Source: an uncultured bacterium (GTDB lineage Bacteria; Elusimicrobiota; Elusimicrobia; Elusimicrobiales; Elusimicrobiaceae). From it: a stretch of DNA of 64,000 nt. The position numbers were made by a program, and so were the translations under genes. The notes under the pieces are model-generated. The model was not told the origin of the DNA, ran no database searches, and saw only the letters and a program-made list of their open reading frames with translations. Of this stretch, positions 7,056 through 16,729 are shown in pieces (position 1 is the stretch's first letter; each line of letters starts with the position of its first letter). The stretch lies in the NCBI GenBank assembly GCA_949294095.1, contig CASFFZ010000001.1, positions 62,001 to 126,000 of the forward strand, given 5' to 3'.

Positions 7056-8279
7056 TTAATACAACGGAATGCCGTATTCTTTGGCAAGGGCGTTGTAGCG
7101 GTCTATTACCTTGCGCACAAAGCGGCGCTTTTCAATATAACTGCCCGGAAAGAACCCGCTCTTAAACCCGGCAATGACGATATTTTTTAAGTCTTTGGGC
7201 GTCAGATTCACGTTGCGCACCAGCAGTTCCATTTCTTTGGTAACCGTCGTATTGGAAACCAGGCGGTTATCCGTATTGATACTTACCGGCAGGCCGCGTT
7301 TAATCATCTCTTTAATGGGATGATCTTTGACGGATTTAATCTGCGGCAAGGTTTGCAAATTGCTCGTTAAGCATACTTCAATCCCAATGCGTTCGCTGGC
7401 AATATAGTCCGCCAACGAATTGACGTACTCTTCTTTGTTTTTTACTTTTTTATCCTTAATCATTTCCGCCGCGAACAAATGCGTACCGTGCCCCAAACGG
7501 TTGGCGTAGCAGTCGGTAATGGCCTGGAAAATGGATTCCGGGCCGTACGCCTCGCCGGAGTGGACGGTTTTGCGGATAAAATGTTTATGTACGTAGCGGT
7601 ACGCGTCCAAATGGTCGGCCGCCGGATAGCCGGCTTCTTCGCCCGCAAGGTCAAACCCCACCACGGGCAGTTTTTCTTCTTTGGCCAACTTTACCACCAT
7701 TTTGGCCAGTTCCAGCGAAGCAATGGCAAAAATTTCGCTCTTGCTGGACTGCGACAGCGCTTTAATCAGCCCCGCATAATAAGGGGACATAAACTGGTTA
7801 AAATTACGCATTGCACAGGCGATAATACCAAAATAAAATTCCAGATCTTCCCCTTTTTTAACCGCGGCCGAAGAATTGTGTTCTTTTTGGGCCCGCCTCA
7901 GGCCGCGCACCACGGCGCGCACAGCTTCCTGCGCGGTTAATTTTTCATTGGCGTGCAGCTGCGGGGCAAAGCGTACCTCCAGATAGCGTACCCCCTCGGC
8001 AATGGCGTCCTGCCCCAGTTCGTAGGCAATACGCTCAATGTTCTCGGCGTTTTGCATTACGGCGCCCGTATAAGAAAAGCCTTTTAAATACTCCACCAAC
8101 GAAGCATATTTGTCTTTAAATACTTTTTGGCGCAGGCCTTTTTCCGTATAATCGGGCAATTCCACGCCTTCTTTTTTAGACAATTCAATTAGGGTAGAAA
8201 GGCGCAGGGAACCGTCCAAATGGACGTGCAAATCCGCTTTGGGAATGCGTTTTAAAAACTCGGAGGGCACTTTTTTCAT
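7056..8279 (-). CDS. add: Adenosine deaminase-family amidohydrolase
   Basis: The 407-residue protein belongs to the adenosine/AMP deaminase family, Zn-dependent enzymes converting adenosine to inosine in purine salvage. Visible motifs are the metal ligands His18 and His20 (ADLHVHLDGSL), TVHSGE with the catalytic Glu neighbourhood, NRLGHGTHL, and SINTDNRLV with the metal-binding Asp. Most adenosine deaminases have NTDDP here; the second Asp is Asn in this protein, which could shift specificity toward adenine or another aminopurine. At 407 residues it is longer than bacterial Add (about 330), with extra sequence in the first half. It lies 1 bp after cysS. Confidence 0.88.
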   Translation of the reverse strand: MKKVPSEFLKRIPKADLHVHLDGSLRLSTLIELSKKEGVELPDYTEKGLRQKVFKDKYASLVEYLKGFSYTGAVMQNAENIERIAYELGQDAIAEGVRYLEVRFAPQLHANEKLTAQEAVRAVVRGLRRAQKEHNSSAAVKKGEDLEFYFGIIACAMRNFNQFMSPYYAGLIKALSQSSKSEIFAIASLELAKMVVKLAKEEKLPVVGFDLAGEEAGYPAADHLDAYRYVHKHFIRKTVHSGEAYGPESIFQAITDCYANRLGHGTHLFAAEMIKDKKVKNKEEYVNSLADYIASERIGIEVCLTSNLQTLPQIKSVKDHPIKEMIKRGLPVSINTDNRLVSNTTVTKEMELLVRNVNLTPKDLKNIVIAGFKSGFFPGSYIEKRRFVRKVIDRYNALAKEYGIPLY

Positions 8280-8280
8280 A

Positions 8281-9681
8281 TTATTTTTTCTCCGTTTGCT
8301 GGCCCTTAGGCGTATCTTTTACCACATATCCTTTTTGGGCAATGGCGTCGCGAAGTTCATCGGATTTTTTCCAATCCTTTGCGGCGCGGGCGCGGGCGCG
8401 TTCTTCCAAAAGCCGGGTCACTTCTTCGGGAAGCGGCTCGGAAGAAACTTCCGGCTGGACGAACAAATCCAGCGCAAGAATCGTGTCGGCAAACTGCAAA
8501 AAATCCAACTTTTCTCCAGGCGTCAATTCGGCGTTCCGTACGGCTTCCCATGCAAGCGCCAGCGCTTTGGGCGCGTTTAAATCATCTTCCATGGCGGCCG
8601 TAAATTTTTCTTTCCACGCGCGGGACTTTTCGGTTTGCTGCGCGCGGTTTTGCGCCGCCGTACGCACCTGGCTGCACAAAGCGCGCAAATTCTTTAAGCT
8701 CTTGGCGGCGCTGTCCATACTTTCATACGAAAATTCCAATTGCGTGCGGTAATGCGCGCCCAAGCATAAATACCGGTAAGCCAGCGGCTCGTATCCTTTT
8801 TCTTTCAATACGTCCAGCGTCACAAAGGTACCGCCGGACTTGGACATTTTGCCCGAGCGCAAAATCAAAAATTCGCCGTGCACCCAATAATTGACGTATT
8901 TTTCGCCGGTGGCGGCCTCGCTCTGGGCGATTTCGTTGGTGTGGTGGATGGTTACATGGTCAATCCCGCCGCAGTGAATATCCAGCGTATGGCCCAAGTA
9001 CTTCATGGCCATGGCCGAGCATTCAATATGCCAGCCGGGGAAACCAACCCCCCACGGGCTGTCCCATTCCATTTGGCGTTTTTTATCCTTGGGCGAAAAT
9101 TTCCACAAGGCAAAATCCGTCGGGTTGCGCTTTTCGTCGCTCATTTCCACCCGCGCGCCGCCCTGCAAGCCGCTGATGCGCGCATGGCCCACCAGCGCGT
9201 CATAGCGCGGGAATTTGGACGTATCGTAATAAATGCCGTCCGACGTGCGGTAGGTATAGCCTTTTTGTTCCAAGGTTTTTACCAGCGCAATCATTTCTTT
9301 GATATGCTCGGTAGCCCGGCTGATGACACTCGGGCGCGAGCAGTGCAGCGCGTCATAATCCTGCCAGAATTTGGCTTCATAAAATTTGGCAATATCCCAC
9401 GCACTTTTTCCTTCGCGCGCGGTGGCCACTTCCATTTTATCTTCGCCGTCGTCCGCGTCGGACACCAAGTGCCCCACATCGGTTACGTTCATCACGTGTT
9501 TCAGCGAATAGTGCAGGCGGATGGTGCGCGCCAGCAAATCTTCAAAAATATAAGTGCGCAGGTTGCCAATGTGCGCATAATTGTATACGGTCGGCCCGCA
9601 GCAGTACATGGTTACTTGTTTTTCATTTTGCGGTTTAAATTCATCTTTATGCCGGGTGGCCGTGTTGTACAGATACATCAT
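8281..9681 (-). CDS. cysS: Cysteinyl-tRNA synthetase
   Basis: The 466-residue class I synthetase charges tRNA-Cys. Key features are Cys28 in YCCGPTVYNYAHIGNLR (zinc ligand and the HIGH-equivalent HIGN), GWHIECS with further zinc ligands (about 205-215), KMSKSGG near 270 for ATP, and the helical DALR-like C-terminal domain. Length and order match the family. It sits between the lipoprotein gene and add with almost no spacing (2 bp and 1 bp), so all are probably translated from one mRNA. Confidence 0.97.
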   Translation of the reverse strand: MMYLYNTATRHKDEFKPQNEKQVTMYCCGPTVYNYAHIGNLRTYIFEDLLARTIRLHYSLKHVMNVTDVGHLVSDADDGEDKMEVATAREGKSAWDIAKFYEAKFWQDYDALHCSRPSVISRATEHIKEMIALVKTLEQKGYTYRTSDGIYYDTSKFPRYDALVGHARISGLQGGARVEMSDEKRNPTDFALWKFSPKDKKRQMEWDSPWGVGFPGWHIECSAMAMKYLGHTLDIHCGGIDHVTIHHTNEIAQSEAATGEKYVNYWVHGEFLILRSGKMSKSGGTFVTLDVLKEKGYEPLAYRYLCLGAHYRTQLEFSYESMDSAAKSLKNLRALCSQVRTAAQNRAQQTEKSRAWKEKFTAAMEDDLNAPKALALAWEAVRNAELTPGEKLDFLQFADTILALDLFVQPEVSSEPLPEEVTRLLEERARARAAKDWKKSDELRDAIAQKGYVVKDTPKGQQTEKK

Positions 9682-9683
9682 AT

Positions 9684-10253
9684 TTATTGTGCCTCTTTCA
9701 TCAGTTCAATATAGGTGGATGCAAGGGTATTAAAAAATAACGTGCAGGTGGACTGGCCTACATCGTTGGCGGATCGCTCGCTGAGCATGCAGCGCACTTC
9801 AATATCCGAAAGCGGATTGACCGCCCCCACGCTGCTCATCGCGTACGTAAAACCCACCGGTCGGTATTTGCGCAAAGCCACCGTGTAGGCTTGATCCAGC
9901 GCTTTTTGGAAGACCGTCATTTCCGTGCGCGAGGCCGAAGGCCCCAATTTAAATTTATGCGCCGCTACATTTACCACCACATCGCCGTAATTTCCATAGG
10001 TGCTGGCAATATTTTCAGACGTAAAATCTTCCTCTTCGCTCAGCGGCTGCCCCGGCTGGGCCTCTTCTTGCCCGCCGGCCAATACGGAAGGATCCAAGGG
10101 AATATCGGAAGTAAATTCGTAATACACTTCATTCCCCGGATAGCGGGAATAATCAATGCCTTGGGTTACTTGTTTGCGGGAACGGAAATCCGTGGTGCTG
10201 CAGGCACACACAAATACCGCCAGTAATAAAGTGATCACGAAACGAGTCTTCAT
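9684..10253 (-). CDS. Small lipoprotein of unknown function
   Basis: Started at the ATG behind AAGGAG, the product has 189 residues and a lipoprotein signal (MKTRFVITLLLAVFVCAC), probably acylated on the second Cys of CAC. A Glu/Gln-rich stretch (about 60-80) precedes a more structured C-terminal half with two Cys (RCMLSE, STCTLF) that may form a disulphide. I do not recognise a family. The ATG overlaps the ispDF stop in an ATGA arrangement, implying translational coupling, and cysS follows 2 bp later. Confidence 0.75.
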   Translation of the reverse strand: MKTRFVITLLLAVFVCACSTTDFRSRKQVTQGIDYSRYPGNEVYYEFTSDIPLDPSVLAGGQEEAQPGQPLSEEEDFTSENIASTYGNYGDVVVNVAAHKFKLGPSASRTEMTVFQKALDQAYTVALRKYRPVGFTYAMSSVGAVNPLSDIEVRCMLSERSANDVGQSTCTLFFNTLASTYIELMKEAQ

Positions 10254-11401
10254 AAGCTGCTCCTTAATTTTAATGTAGCCACGGCCTGGCACATGGCCGC
10301 TTCGCCGCGGCCGATTTCGCCCACGTGTTCGTGGCTTTTTGATTTAAAACTCACGCGTTCCACCGGCATTTCAAACACCTTGGCCAGCGAATGACGCACC
10401 GCGTCGTAGTGCGGCTTCATTTTGGGTTCTTGGGTAATGATGGTGGCGTCTATATGGTCAATTTCCGCGTGGTGCGCGCGGACGATTTCCAACACTTTTT
10501 TGGCAATTGTAACGCTGGAAATGCCTTTAATGGAGTCATCCGTCGGCGGGAACAAAATACCGATCTCGCCCGCACACAACGCGCCCAGAATAGCATCGCA
10601 CAGCGCATGCAGCACCAAATCCCCGTCGCTGTGGCCCAAGAAACCTTTCGTGTGCGGAATTTCTATTCCGCCCACATACAATTTCCGCCCCGGTTCCAGG
10701 CGGTGCAAATCAAAGCCAAATCCCGTTCGGTACACCGTTTTTTCTTCCACAAGCGCCTCCGCAAACACCAAGTCTTCCGGCGTAGTAATTTTGTTGTTTT
10801 TATAATCAGACGGCACCAAATGCACCGCAACGCCCGTTCTTTCCACCAGCTGCGATTCGTCGGTAGCGTCTTTTTCCCGGCCAAACTTCTCCAGGGCGCG
10901 GGCCAGCACTTCCCGGCGGTAGCATTGCGGCGTTTGGGCCGCCCATAAAACGGAGCGGTCTAACGTATTCTCCACGACGCCGTTTTTGCCCGCTTTAATG
11001 GTGTCTTTTACCGGTACGGCCAGCACCGCCGCGCCAAACTGCTGGGCCGATTGCAGACATTGTTCTATATACTGCGGGTTGACCAGCGGGCGGGCGCCGT
11101 CGTGCACGGCGATTATTTGCGCCGCCGCAGATGTTTTGGCAAAGCCGTTTTTGACCGATTCCAACCGGGTATCCCCGGGGTCTGCATAGATTAAATCCGT
11201 AAAATACTTATTTAATTCCGCCCGGTTTTCCGGCGGTGTAACCACCACAATTTCCCGAATGTCGGGGCATTTTTGAAAGGCTTCTATCGTACGCACCAAA
11301 ACGGGTTTTCCTCCAAGCGGCAGCATTTGTTTGGGGCGGCCCATTCGTTTGCCGCTTCCCCCCGCTACCAACACCGCTGAAGAAAAACCCGTCCGATTCA
11401 T
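10250..11401 (-). CDS. ispDF: Bifunctional IspD/IspF isoprenoid enzyme
   Basis: The 383-residue fusion carries out two steps of the MEP pathway to isoprenoids. Residues about 1-220 are the IspD cytidylyltransferase, with the nucleotide-binding AVLVAGGSGKRMGRPKQ and VHDGARPL motifs. Residues about 225-383 are the IspF cyclodiphosphate synthase: GFDLHRLEPGR (metal ligands Asp and His), HTKGFLGHSDGDLVLHA and the AEIDHIDATII, KSKSHEHVG segments. The intervening IspE enzyme is not in the window. The ATG at 11401 matches the usual IspD start; the 11-bp gap from the upstream stop and the ATGA overlap downstream mark it as operonic. Confidence 0.95.
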   Translation of the reverse strand: MNRTGFSSAVLVAGGSGKRMGRPKQMLPLGGKPVLVRTIEAFQKCPDIREIVVVTPPENRAELNKYFTDLIYADPGDTRLESVKNGFAKTSAAAQIIAVHDGARPLVNPQYIEQCLQSAQQFGAAVLAVPVKDTIKAGKNGVVENTLDRSVLWAAQTPQCYRREVLARALEKFGREKDATDESQLVERTGVAVHLVPSDYKNNKITTPEDLVFAEALVEEKTVYRTGFGFDLHRLEPGRKLYVGGIEIPHTKGFLGHSDGDLVLHALCDAILGALCAGEIGILFPPTDDSIKGISSVTIAKKVLEIVRAHHAEIDHIDATIITQEPKMKPHYDAVRHSLAKVFEMPVERVSFKSKSHEHVGEIGRGEAAMCQAVATLKLRSSL

Positions 11402-11411
11402 GTACAAAGCC

Positions 11412-12359
11412 TTATTTAATTTTGGCAAAAATCATCCGTCCGGAAGACGTTTGCAAAATGGAATAAACGGATACTTCCGCCCGTTTGCCGATGTATTTGC
11501 GTCCGTCCTCCACCACGACCATCGTGCCGTCGTCCAAGTAGCCGATGCCCTGTTCTTTTTCTTTGCCGTCTTTCATAATAAACAGCGACATGCTCTCCCC
11601 CGGCAGCACCACCGGTTTTAAGGCGGTGGCCAAGTCGGCAATGTTCAAGGCAATTACGTCGTGCAAAGCGGCTATTTTATTGACGTTGAAATCCAGCGTA
11701 ACCACTTCCGCGTCCAAGCTTTTGGCCAGTTTTACCACGCGTTCTTCCATCGTGTCGGCTTTGGGTGTTTTGGAAGTAACCCGCACGGCAATTTCGCTCA
11801 GCTCCCGCAGGCGCGCCGCCACGTCCAGCCCGCGCCGTCCTTTGGCGCGTTCCAGCGGGTCTTTGGAGGCTGCCATTTTGTTCAGTTCGTCCAACACGAA
11901 AACCGGCAGCACGATAATGCCGGAGAGAAAATTAATTTCGCACAAGTCCACAATCCGCCCGTCCATCAGCGCCGTTACGTCGGCCACTTTTAAATGGTGC
12001 CCGGTATACGAAAGCCCTTCCAAATCGCGCGATTTAAACAGGCTGGCAATCACGCCGAATATAATGAGGCCGATTTCAATGTCGCGCCCGTACGTCGTCC
12101 AAAAGTTCATCACGTTCGCTTCGGCAAACTGAATCATGCCGTAGTCAAAAAATACATACAGCATATACCCCAGCAAAAAGCCGGAGCAGGCAATCATAAT
12201 TTTAATCAGGCGCAGGCGTTTAAAAAGCACTTCGCCCCCCACCACCAGCGCGCCGCACAGCAGGCCCGCCAACAGGCTCATCCATTCTTTATCAATAAAG
12301 TTGTACGTTAAAAAAGGAAAAGCCACCAACGTGGAAATACGGAAAATCCAAATAGGCAT
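11412..12359 (-). CDS. PIN/TRAM-domain membrane protein (YacL-like)
   Basis: The 315-residue protein opens with about four hydrophobic segments (1-115). A PIN nuclease-like domain follows (about 135-245), with acidic residues at VTALMDGRIVD, VFVLDELNK and VVTLDFNVNK, then a C-terminal TRAM domain (about 255-310, VLPGESMSLFIMKDGKEKEQGIGYLDDGTM). This is the architecture of Bacillus YacL, usually found beside ispD and radA, and both are present here. PIN domains are metal-dependent RNases; the target of this group is not known. GGAGGG precedes the start. Confidence 0.88.
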   Translation of the reverse strand: MPIWIFRISTLVAFPFLTYNFIDKEWMSLLAGLLCGALVVGGEVLFKRLRLIKIMIACSGFLLGYMLYVFFDYGMIQFAEANVMNFWTTYGRDIEIGLIIFGVIASLFKSRDLEGLSYTGHHLKVADVTALMDGRIVDLCEINFLSGIIVLPVFVLDELNKMAASKDPLERAKGRRGLDVAARLRELSEIAVRVTSKTPKADTMEERVVKLAKSLDAEVVTLDFNVNKIAALHDVIALNIADLATALKPVVLPGESMSLFIMKDGKEKEQGIGYLDDGTMVVVEDGRKYIGKRAEVSVYSILQTSSGRMIFAKIK

Positions 12360-12470
12360 ATGCCCTCCAAAACGGGGAAAATCTCCCCAAATAGAACTAG
12401 CTATATTTTAGCACTTTACAGGCCTTTTTTGCAGAATTTCTTGGGCGTACGGCACGACGGGAAAATGCTT

Positions 12471-13838
12471 TTAGCGCAGTTTAAGGGCCAGCGCGTTTAA
12501 ATCCGCCAGCTCGCACAGCGAAAGCGTTTGGAGTTTTTGCTTCTCCGTTTTAGACGCGGGCGCACAAAAAGCTTTTTTAAATCCCAGCCGCTGCGCTTCT
12601 TCCAACCGCCTGTCTAACAGCGGCACCTTGGCTACTTGCCCCAAAATGCCCACTTCCGCCATAAACACGCTGTCGGGCGCGATGGGGATATCCTTGCACG
12701 AGCTGATCACCGCCGCGCACACGGCCAAATCCAGCGCCGGATCCTTGAGCTTCACGCCCCCCGTTAAGCTGACGAAAATGTCTTTATTGTCAAGCGGCAG
12801 CCCGATGTGTTTTTCCAGCGCCGCAAACAGCATCAGGCACCGGTTTAAATCCACCCCCGTGGCCACCCGCCGCGGAAACGGATACCGCGTAGGCGATACG
12901 AGTGCCTGCACCTCGGTCAGCAGCGGGCGCGAGCCTTCCGCCGCCAACGAATACGCCCGGCCTTTTAGGGCGCGGTCGCGTGAGGTTTGGGCAAAGTATT
13001 CGCTGGCATTTTCCACCGATTCCAAGCCGGCCGACGTCATTTTAAACAGGCCGATTTCGCTGGTGGAGCCGAAGCGGTTTTTGTGCGGGCGCAACAGACG
13101 AAGCACGTTGTCTTTTTCCGTGTCAAAATACAACACGCAGTCCACCATATGTTCCAAAATTTTCGGCCCGGCCAGCTCGCCGTCTTTGGTAACGTGCCCC
13201 AGCACGAACGTAATAATCCCTTTGGGTTTGCACAGCCGCACCAGCTCGCTGGTGCATTCGCGCACCTGCGCTACCGTGCCGGCGGAAGACGTAAATTCCG
13301 GGTGGTACACCGTTTGGATGGAATCCAAAATCAGCACTTCCGGGTTTACCTGTTCCACCGACTCCACGATTTTCTGGATGTCCGTCTCGCACAGCAAAAA
13401 GATATTTTCCCCCTGCACCTGCAGCCGGCGGGCGCGGCCGGAAATCTGGCCGATGCTTTCTTCACCGGAAATGTACAGTACTTTTAAGGTTTTGGAAAGT
13501 TCCGCCGCCACCTGCAGCATCAGGGTGGACTTGCCGATGCCCGGCGCCCCGGCCAAGAGCGTAAGCTGCCCTTTGACAAGCCCCCCGCCAAGCAGCCGGT
13601 CAAATTCGGCAATATGCGTTTGGATGCGGGGCTCCTGCACGGATTTGCTTTCGGAAAGTTTTACCACTTCGGACGAAAAATCCGTAAAGCTGCGCGTACG
13701 CGCAGGCGCTTTTTTGCTTTCCTGCTGTTTTACTTCTTCCACCAACGTATTCCACTCCCCGCAGTCCGGGCATTTTCCGGCCCATTTGGGGGATTCGTAC
13801 CCGCATTTCTGGCAGACAAAAACCGTTTTAAACTTCAT
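12471..13838 (-). CDS. radA: DNA repair protein RadA
   Basis: The 455-residue RadA (Sms) is a RecA-like ATPase that drives branch migration in recombinational repair. An N-terminal zinc finger (VCQKCG...KCPDCG, about 7-26) is followed by Walker A GAPGIGKST, the RadA-specific HKNRFGSTSEIGLF motif, and a C-terminal Lon-protease-like domain (SLTGGVKLKDPALDLAV). The ATG at 13838 is chosen because it has GAGGCAAGG upstream and places the zinc finger at its usual distance. The gene begins just after the mlaD stop. Confidence 0.96.
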   Translation of the reverse strand: MKFKTVFVCQKCGYESPKWAGKCPDCGEWNTLVEEVKQQESKKAPARTRSFTDFSSEVVKLSESKSVQEPRIQTHIAEFDRLLGGGLVKGQLTLLAGAPGIGKSTLMLQVAAELSKTLKVLYISGEESIGQISGRARRLQVQGENIFLLCETDIQKIVESVEQVNPEVLILDSIQTVYHPEFTSSAGTVAQVRECTSELVRLCKPKGIITFVLGHVTKDGELAGPKILEHMVDCVLYFDTEKDNVLRLLRPHKNRFGSTSEIGLFKMTSAGLESVENASEYFAQTSRDRALKGRAYSLAAEGSRPLLTEVQALVSPTRYPFPRRVATGVDLNRCLMLFAALEKHIGLPLDNKDIFVSLTGGVKLKDPALDLAVCAAVISSCKDIPIAPDSVFMAEVGILGQVAKVPLLDRRLEEAQRLGFKKAFCAPASKTEKQKLQTLSLCELADLNALALKLR

Positions 13839-13846
13839 ACCTTGCC

Positions 13847-15139
13847 TCACGAGCCGGCCATGGCGGCCAGCCCAAAGAAGGACGAAATATCTTCGTCGTT
13901 AAACGAGATGTTGGCCTTGACGGCGAAATCGTTGGTTTCCAGCACGTCGCGCGCCCAAGCGCCCACCGAGAAGTAGCGGTTGAAGCGGAAATCCACCCCG
14001 TAGGTTAAATTCGGCTTATTAAACAAACGCCCGTTGATGACGCGGTCGCGCCCCCAATCGGAAAATTCGCCCGTGAAGGTGAAGCGATCCAAAAATTCCT
14101 GGTCATAGAACGGCTTGAGCTCCAGCGCCACGCCGCCCGCGCCGCGGATCAAGCCCGCCGATACGGTGGCCCATTTGTTGTACAAGCCGAAGCGTACGTC
14201 AAACTGGTTCTTTTCCAGGTAGTCTTTAGCGTCCAAGCGGTCGTCCTCGTTGCCGATGTTGGCAATACCGGCGCGGTAGAAAGTGTAGCCGCTGGAAGGA
14301 TAAATTTCAAGCGCCAGGTCGCTTGTCGCCAAGGCCGGGCCCGGCATATAGAAGAAATCATAATCCCAATACACGCGGAAACGGCTCATTTTGCCTACAA
14401 ACGTTTTTACTTCGCCCATGGTGTCTTTTAAATCTTTGACGCTGTCCTTCACGTCTTCTTTCAGCTGCGGGTCTTTAATTAAACTGCCGATTACCCCTTC
14501 GCCCTGTTCCAAGCTGGTCATCAGCGAATCGGCCTTGGCCATCAGATCGTTTAATCGGGCGGAGGCTACGTCCAAGTTTTGCACCGAGCGCGACACATAC
14601 GGCCGCATCTGGGCCACCAGTTGGTTTAAATTGGCCGACAGCTGCCGAACTTCGTTCATCGTCTGGTTCAGCTTATCGCCAAACTGGCCTTGGTTGTTGA
14701 CGCTGTCCACAAATTCTTTAATGCTGCTCATGGTTTGGGTAATCATCACGTCCATGGGCATTTCGTCCGCACCGCGCACCAAGGCGCCGGGCTTTAATAC
14801 GCCCGCCGCAGGCGTGCCTCGTTCCACCTTCAGATATTTCGTGCCGATAATCCCCGTCATCACCACGCTGAACCGGGCATCGCGGAAGATTTCCACCCCT
14901 TCGTGGATATCCGCCACCACAACGGCCTGGCCTTTTTCAATGCGGATGTGGCGCACGCGGCCCACTTCCACGCCGGAAAGTTTCACGGGCGCTTTGACGG
15001 GCAGCCCGGAAACATCCTCAAACGCAATGTTGAGCTCGTACGAACGCGTAACGGAAAGCCCCCCTAAAAAATACAGGGAAAATCCAAAAATAACAATTCC
15101 CAATACGGTAAAAATGCCTAATTTGGTTTCTGGTTTCAT
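13847..15139 (-). CDS. mlaD: MCE-domain lipid-transport protein, MlaD-like
   Basis: The 430-residue protein has an N-terminal transmembrane anchor (about 7-28) and one MCE domain (about 35-140; VSGLPVKAPVKLSGVEVGRVRHI). A long helical segment rich in Gln, Asn and Asp (about 150-240) follows, then a C-terminal beta-rich part with repeated aromatic patterns (YDQEFLDRFTFTGEFSDWGRD). With MlaF and MlaE just upstream it should form the inner-membrane module moving phospholipids between the membranes. It is much longer than E. coli MlaD (about 180); the C-terminal part looks like a beta-barrel-type region and may reach the outer membrane. Confidence 0.85.
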   Translation of the reverse strand: MKPETKLGIFTVLGIVIFGFSLYFLGGLSVTRSYELNIAFEDVSGLPVKAPVKLSGVEVGRVRHIRIEKGQAVVVADIHEGVEIFRDARFSVVMTGIIGTKYLKVERGTPAAGVLKPGALVRGADEMPMDVMITQTMSSIKEFVDSVNNQGQFGDKLNQTMNEVRQLSANLNQLVAQMRPYVSRSVQNLDVASARLNDLMAKADSLMTSLEQGEGVIGSLIKDPQLKEDVKDSVKDLKDTMGEVKTFVGKMSRFRVYWDYDFFYMPGPALATSDLALEIYPSSGYTFYRAGIANIGNEDDRLDAKDYLEKNQFDVRFGLYNKWATVSAGLIRGAGGVALELKPFYDQEFLDRFTFTGEFSDWGRDRVINGRLFNKPNLTYGVDFRFNRYFSVGAWARDVLETNDFAVKANISFNDEDISSFFGLAAMAGS

Positions 15140-15186
15140 ACCTTCATCCTTTTGTTAAAATCGCCGCGCGCAGGCGCCTGTAAAAA

Positions 15187-15951
15187 TCAGTCCTTCATTA
15201 ACTTCATTTGTATCGGCCCGTGGCTGCTGCCGGTTACAAATTGTTTGACGTACGGATTATCGGTGTGTTTAAATTCTTCCGGCGTGCCGTACATCAAAAT
15301 ATCCCCTTCATACAAAAATGCAATATAGTCTGCTATCTTAAACGCCGAGTGCATGTCGTGCGTAATCACGACCGACGTTACCCCCAGCTTGGCTTTTAAA
15401 TCCATAATTAAATCGCTGATAATGTCCGACATAATCGGATCCAGCCCGGTGGTGGGCTCGTCGTACAAAATCACTTGCGGCTCCACCGCCAGCACGCGCG
15501 CCAACGCCACGCGCTTTTTCATCCCGCCGGAAAGTTCGCTGGGGTTGAGCTTGGCCACATCTTCCTGCAGGCCCACCAACGCCAGTTTTTCCTTAATGAC
15601 AGCCGGGTAGTTTTTTTCCGGCGTATCGGTCAGGTATTTCAGCCCGAACGTTACGTTTTCGCCCACCGTCATGGAATCAAACAGCGCCCCTTCCTGAAAC
15701 AAATACCCAAACCGCCGGCGCAAGGCCGCCAGTTTGATCTCGCTGCGGATTTTGGTAATGTCTTTTCCACCCACTAAAATTTGTCCGCCCGTGGCTTCTT
15801 CTAAGCCGATCAAACATTTAATCAGCGTGCTTTTGCCCGAGCCGGAACCGCCCAAAATACAGGTCGTTTTGCCTTCCTCTATTTTCAGGTTGACGTTTTT
15901 TAACACTTCTTTCGTTCCGAAACTCTTTTTAAGCCCGATGATTTCAATCAT
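15187..15951 (-). CDS. mlaF: ABC transporter ATPase, MlaF-like
   Basis: The 254-residue ATPase has Walker A GGSGSGKST, the Q loop YLFQEGALFDSMTVGENV, signature LSGGMKKRVALARVL, Walker B VILYDEPTTGLDP and the switch His in VVITHDM. The LF-x-SMTV stretch is typical of MlaF/Ttg2A rather than importer ATPases. It powers the MCE transporter with MlaE (1 bp upstream) and MlaD (downstream). ATG at 15951 is preferred because it matches family starts. Confidence 0.93.
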   Translation of the reverse strand: MIEIIGLKKSFGTKEVLKNVNLKIEEGKTTCILGGSGSGKSTLIKCLIGLEEATGGQILVGGKDITKIRSEIKLAALRRRFGYLFQEGALFDSMTVGENVTFGLKYLTDTPEKNYPAVIKEKLALVGLQEDVAKLNPSELSGGMKKRVALARVLAVEPQVILYDEPTTGLDPIMSDIISDLIMDLKAKLGVTSVVITHDMHSAFKIADYIAFLYEGDILMYGTPEEFKHTDNPYVKQFVTGSSHGPIQMKLMKD

Positions 15952-15952
15952 A

Positions 15953-16729
15953 TTAAATTCCAAACGCCGTCAGGATAGCGGTTAAGAAATAATCCAGCAC
16001 CAAAATAAGCACAATGGTGGTTACCACCGCGCCGGTGGTGGACTTGCCCACCCCCTCGGCCCCGCCGCGGGTGCTGATGCCTTTGTAGCAGCACACCGTA
16101 GCCACCATAAACGCAAATACGAATGTTTTGATAAACCCGTGCATAAAATCACGCACGCCCATAAACGACGTAATATCCGTGATGTACACTTCGCCGGCAA
16201 TGCCCAGCGCATACACCGCCACCAAATATCCGCCCAACACACCGAACAAATTGGAAAAAAGCGTTAAAATCGGCATGGTAAGCATAAACCCGAACATCCG
16301 CGGAATGACCAGATAACGGATGGGGTTAGTGCCCAACGTATACAGGGCGTCAATCTGTTCGGTAACGGCCATGGTGCCGATCTGCGCCGTTACGGCGGCG
16401 CCCGCCCGGCCGGACACGACCACACTGGTCAGCACGGGGCCCAGCTCGCGGATTAGCGAAAAGGTTACAATCGTTCCTACAAAAATCGGCTCGCCAAAAA
16501 TGTTGCCAATGGTATTGCCCGCCTGCAGCGCCAGCACCATCCCGGTAAACAGGCTCGTCAGCGCCGTAACGCCCAAGGATTCTACCCCGATGGTTACGCT
16601 CTGGTCTACCGCTTGGCGAAACTCAAACCGCGAATGCGTCAGCCAAAACAGGCTGGAGCGCACCATTTGGGCGGCTCCGCCGATTTGGTCAAACATACGG
16701 GTCATATAGGTTCCGATGGCGGTAAACAT
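15953..16729 (-). CDS. mlaE: ABC transporter permease, MlaE-like
   Basis: The 258-residue multi-helix permease carries the MlaE/YrbE signature (FSLIRELGPVLTSVVVSGRAGAAVTAQIGTM) and the C-terminal RGGAEGVGKSTTGAVV motif. It forms the membrane part of the phospholipid MCE transporter. Its ATG shares one base with the alr stop (TAATG), implying coupled translation. Confidence 0.94.
   Translation of the reverse strand: MFTAIGTYMTRMFDQIGGAAQMVRSSLFWLTHSRFEFRQAVDQSVTIGVESLGVTALTSLFTGMVLALQAGNTIGNIFGEPIFVGTIVTFSLIRELGPVLTSVVVSGRAGAAVTAQIGTMAVTEQIDALYTLGTNPIRYLVIPRMFGFMLTMPILTLFSNLFGVLGGYLVAVYALGIAGEVYITDITSFMGVRDFMHGFIKTFVFAFMVATVCCYKGISTRGGAEGVGKSTTGAVVTTIVLILVLDYFLTAILTAFGI

Noticed and set aside
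13601..13977. Plus-strand frames opposite radA and mlaD
   Set aside because: No ribosome-binding sites or motifs; explained as shadows of the minus-strand genes.
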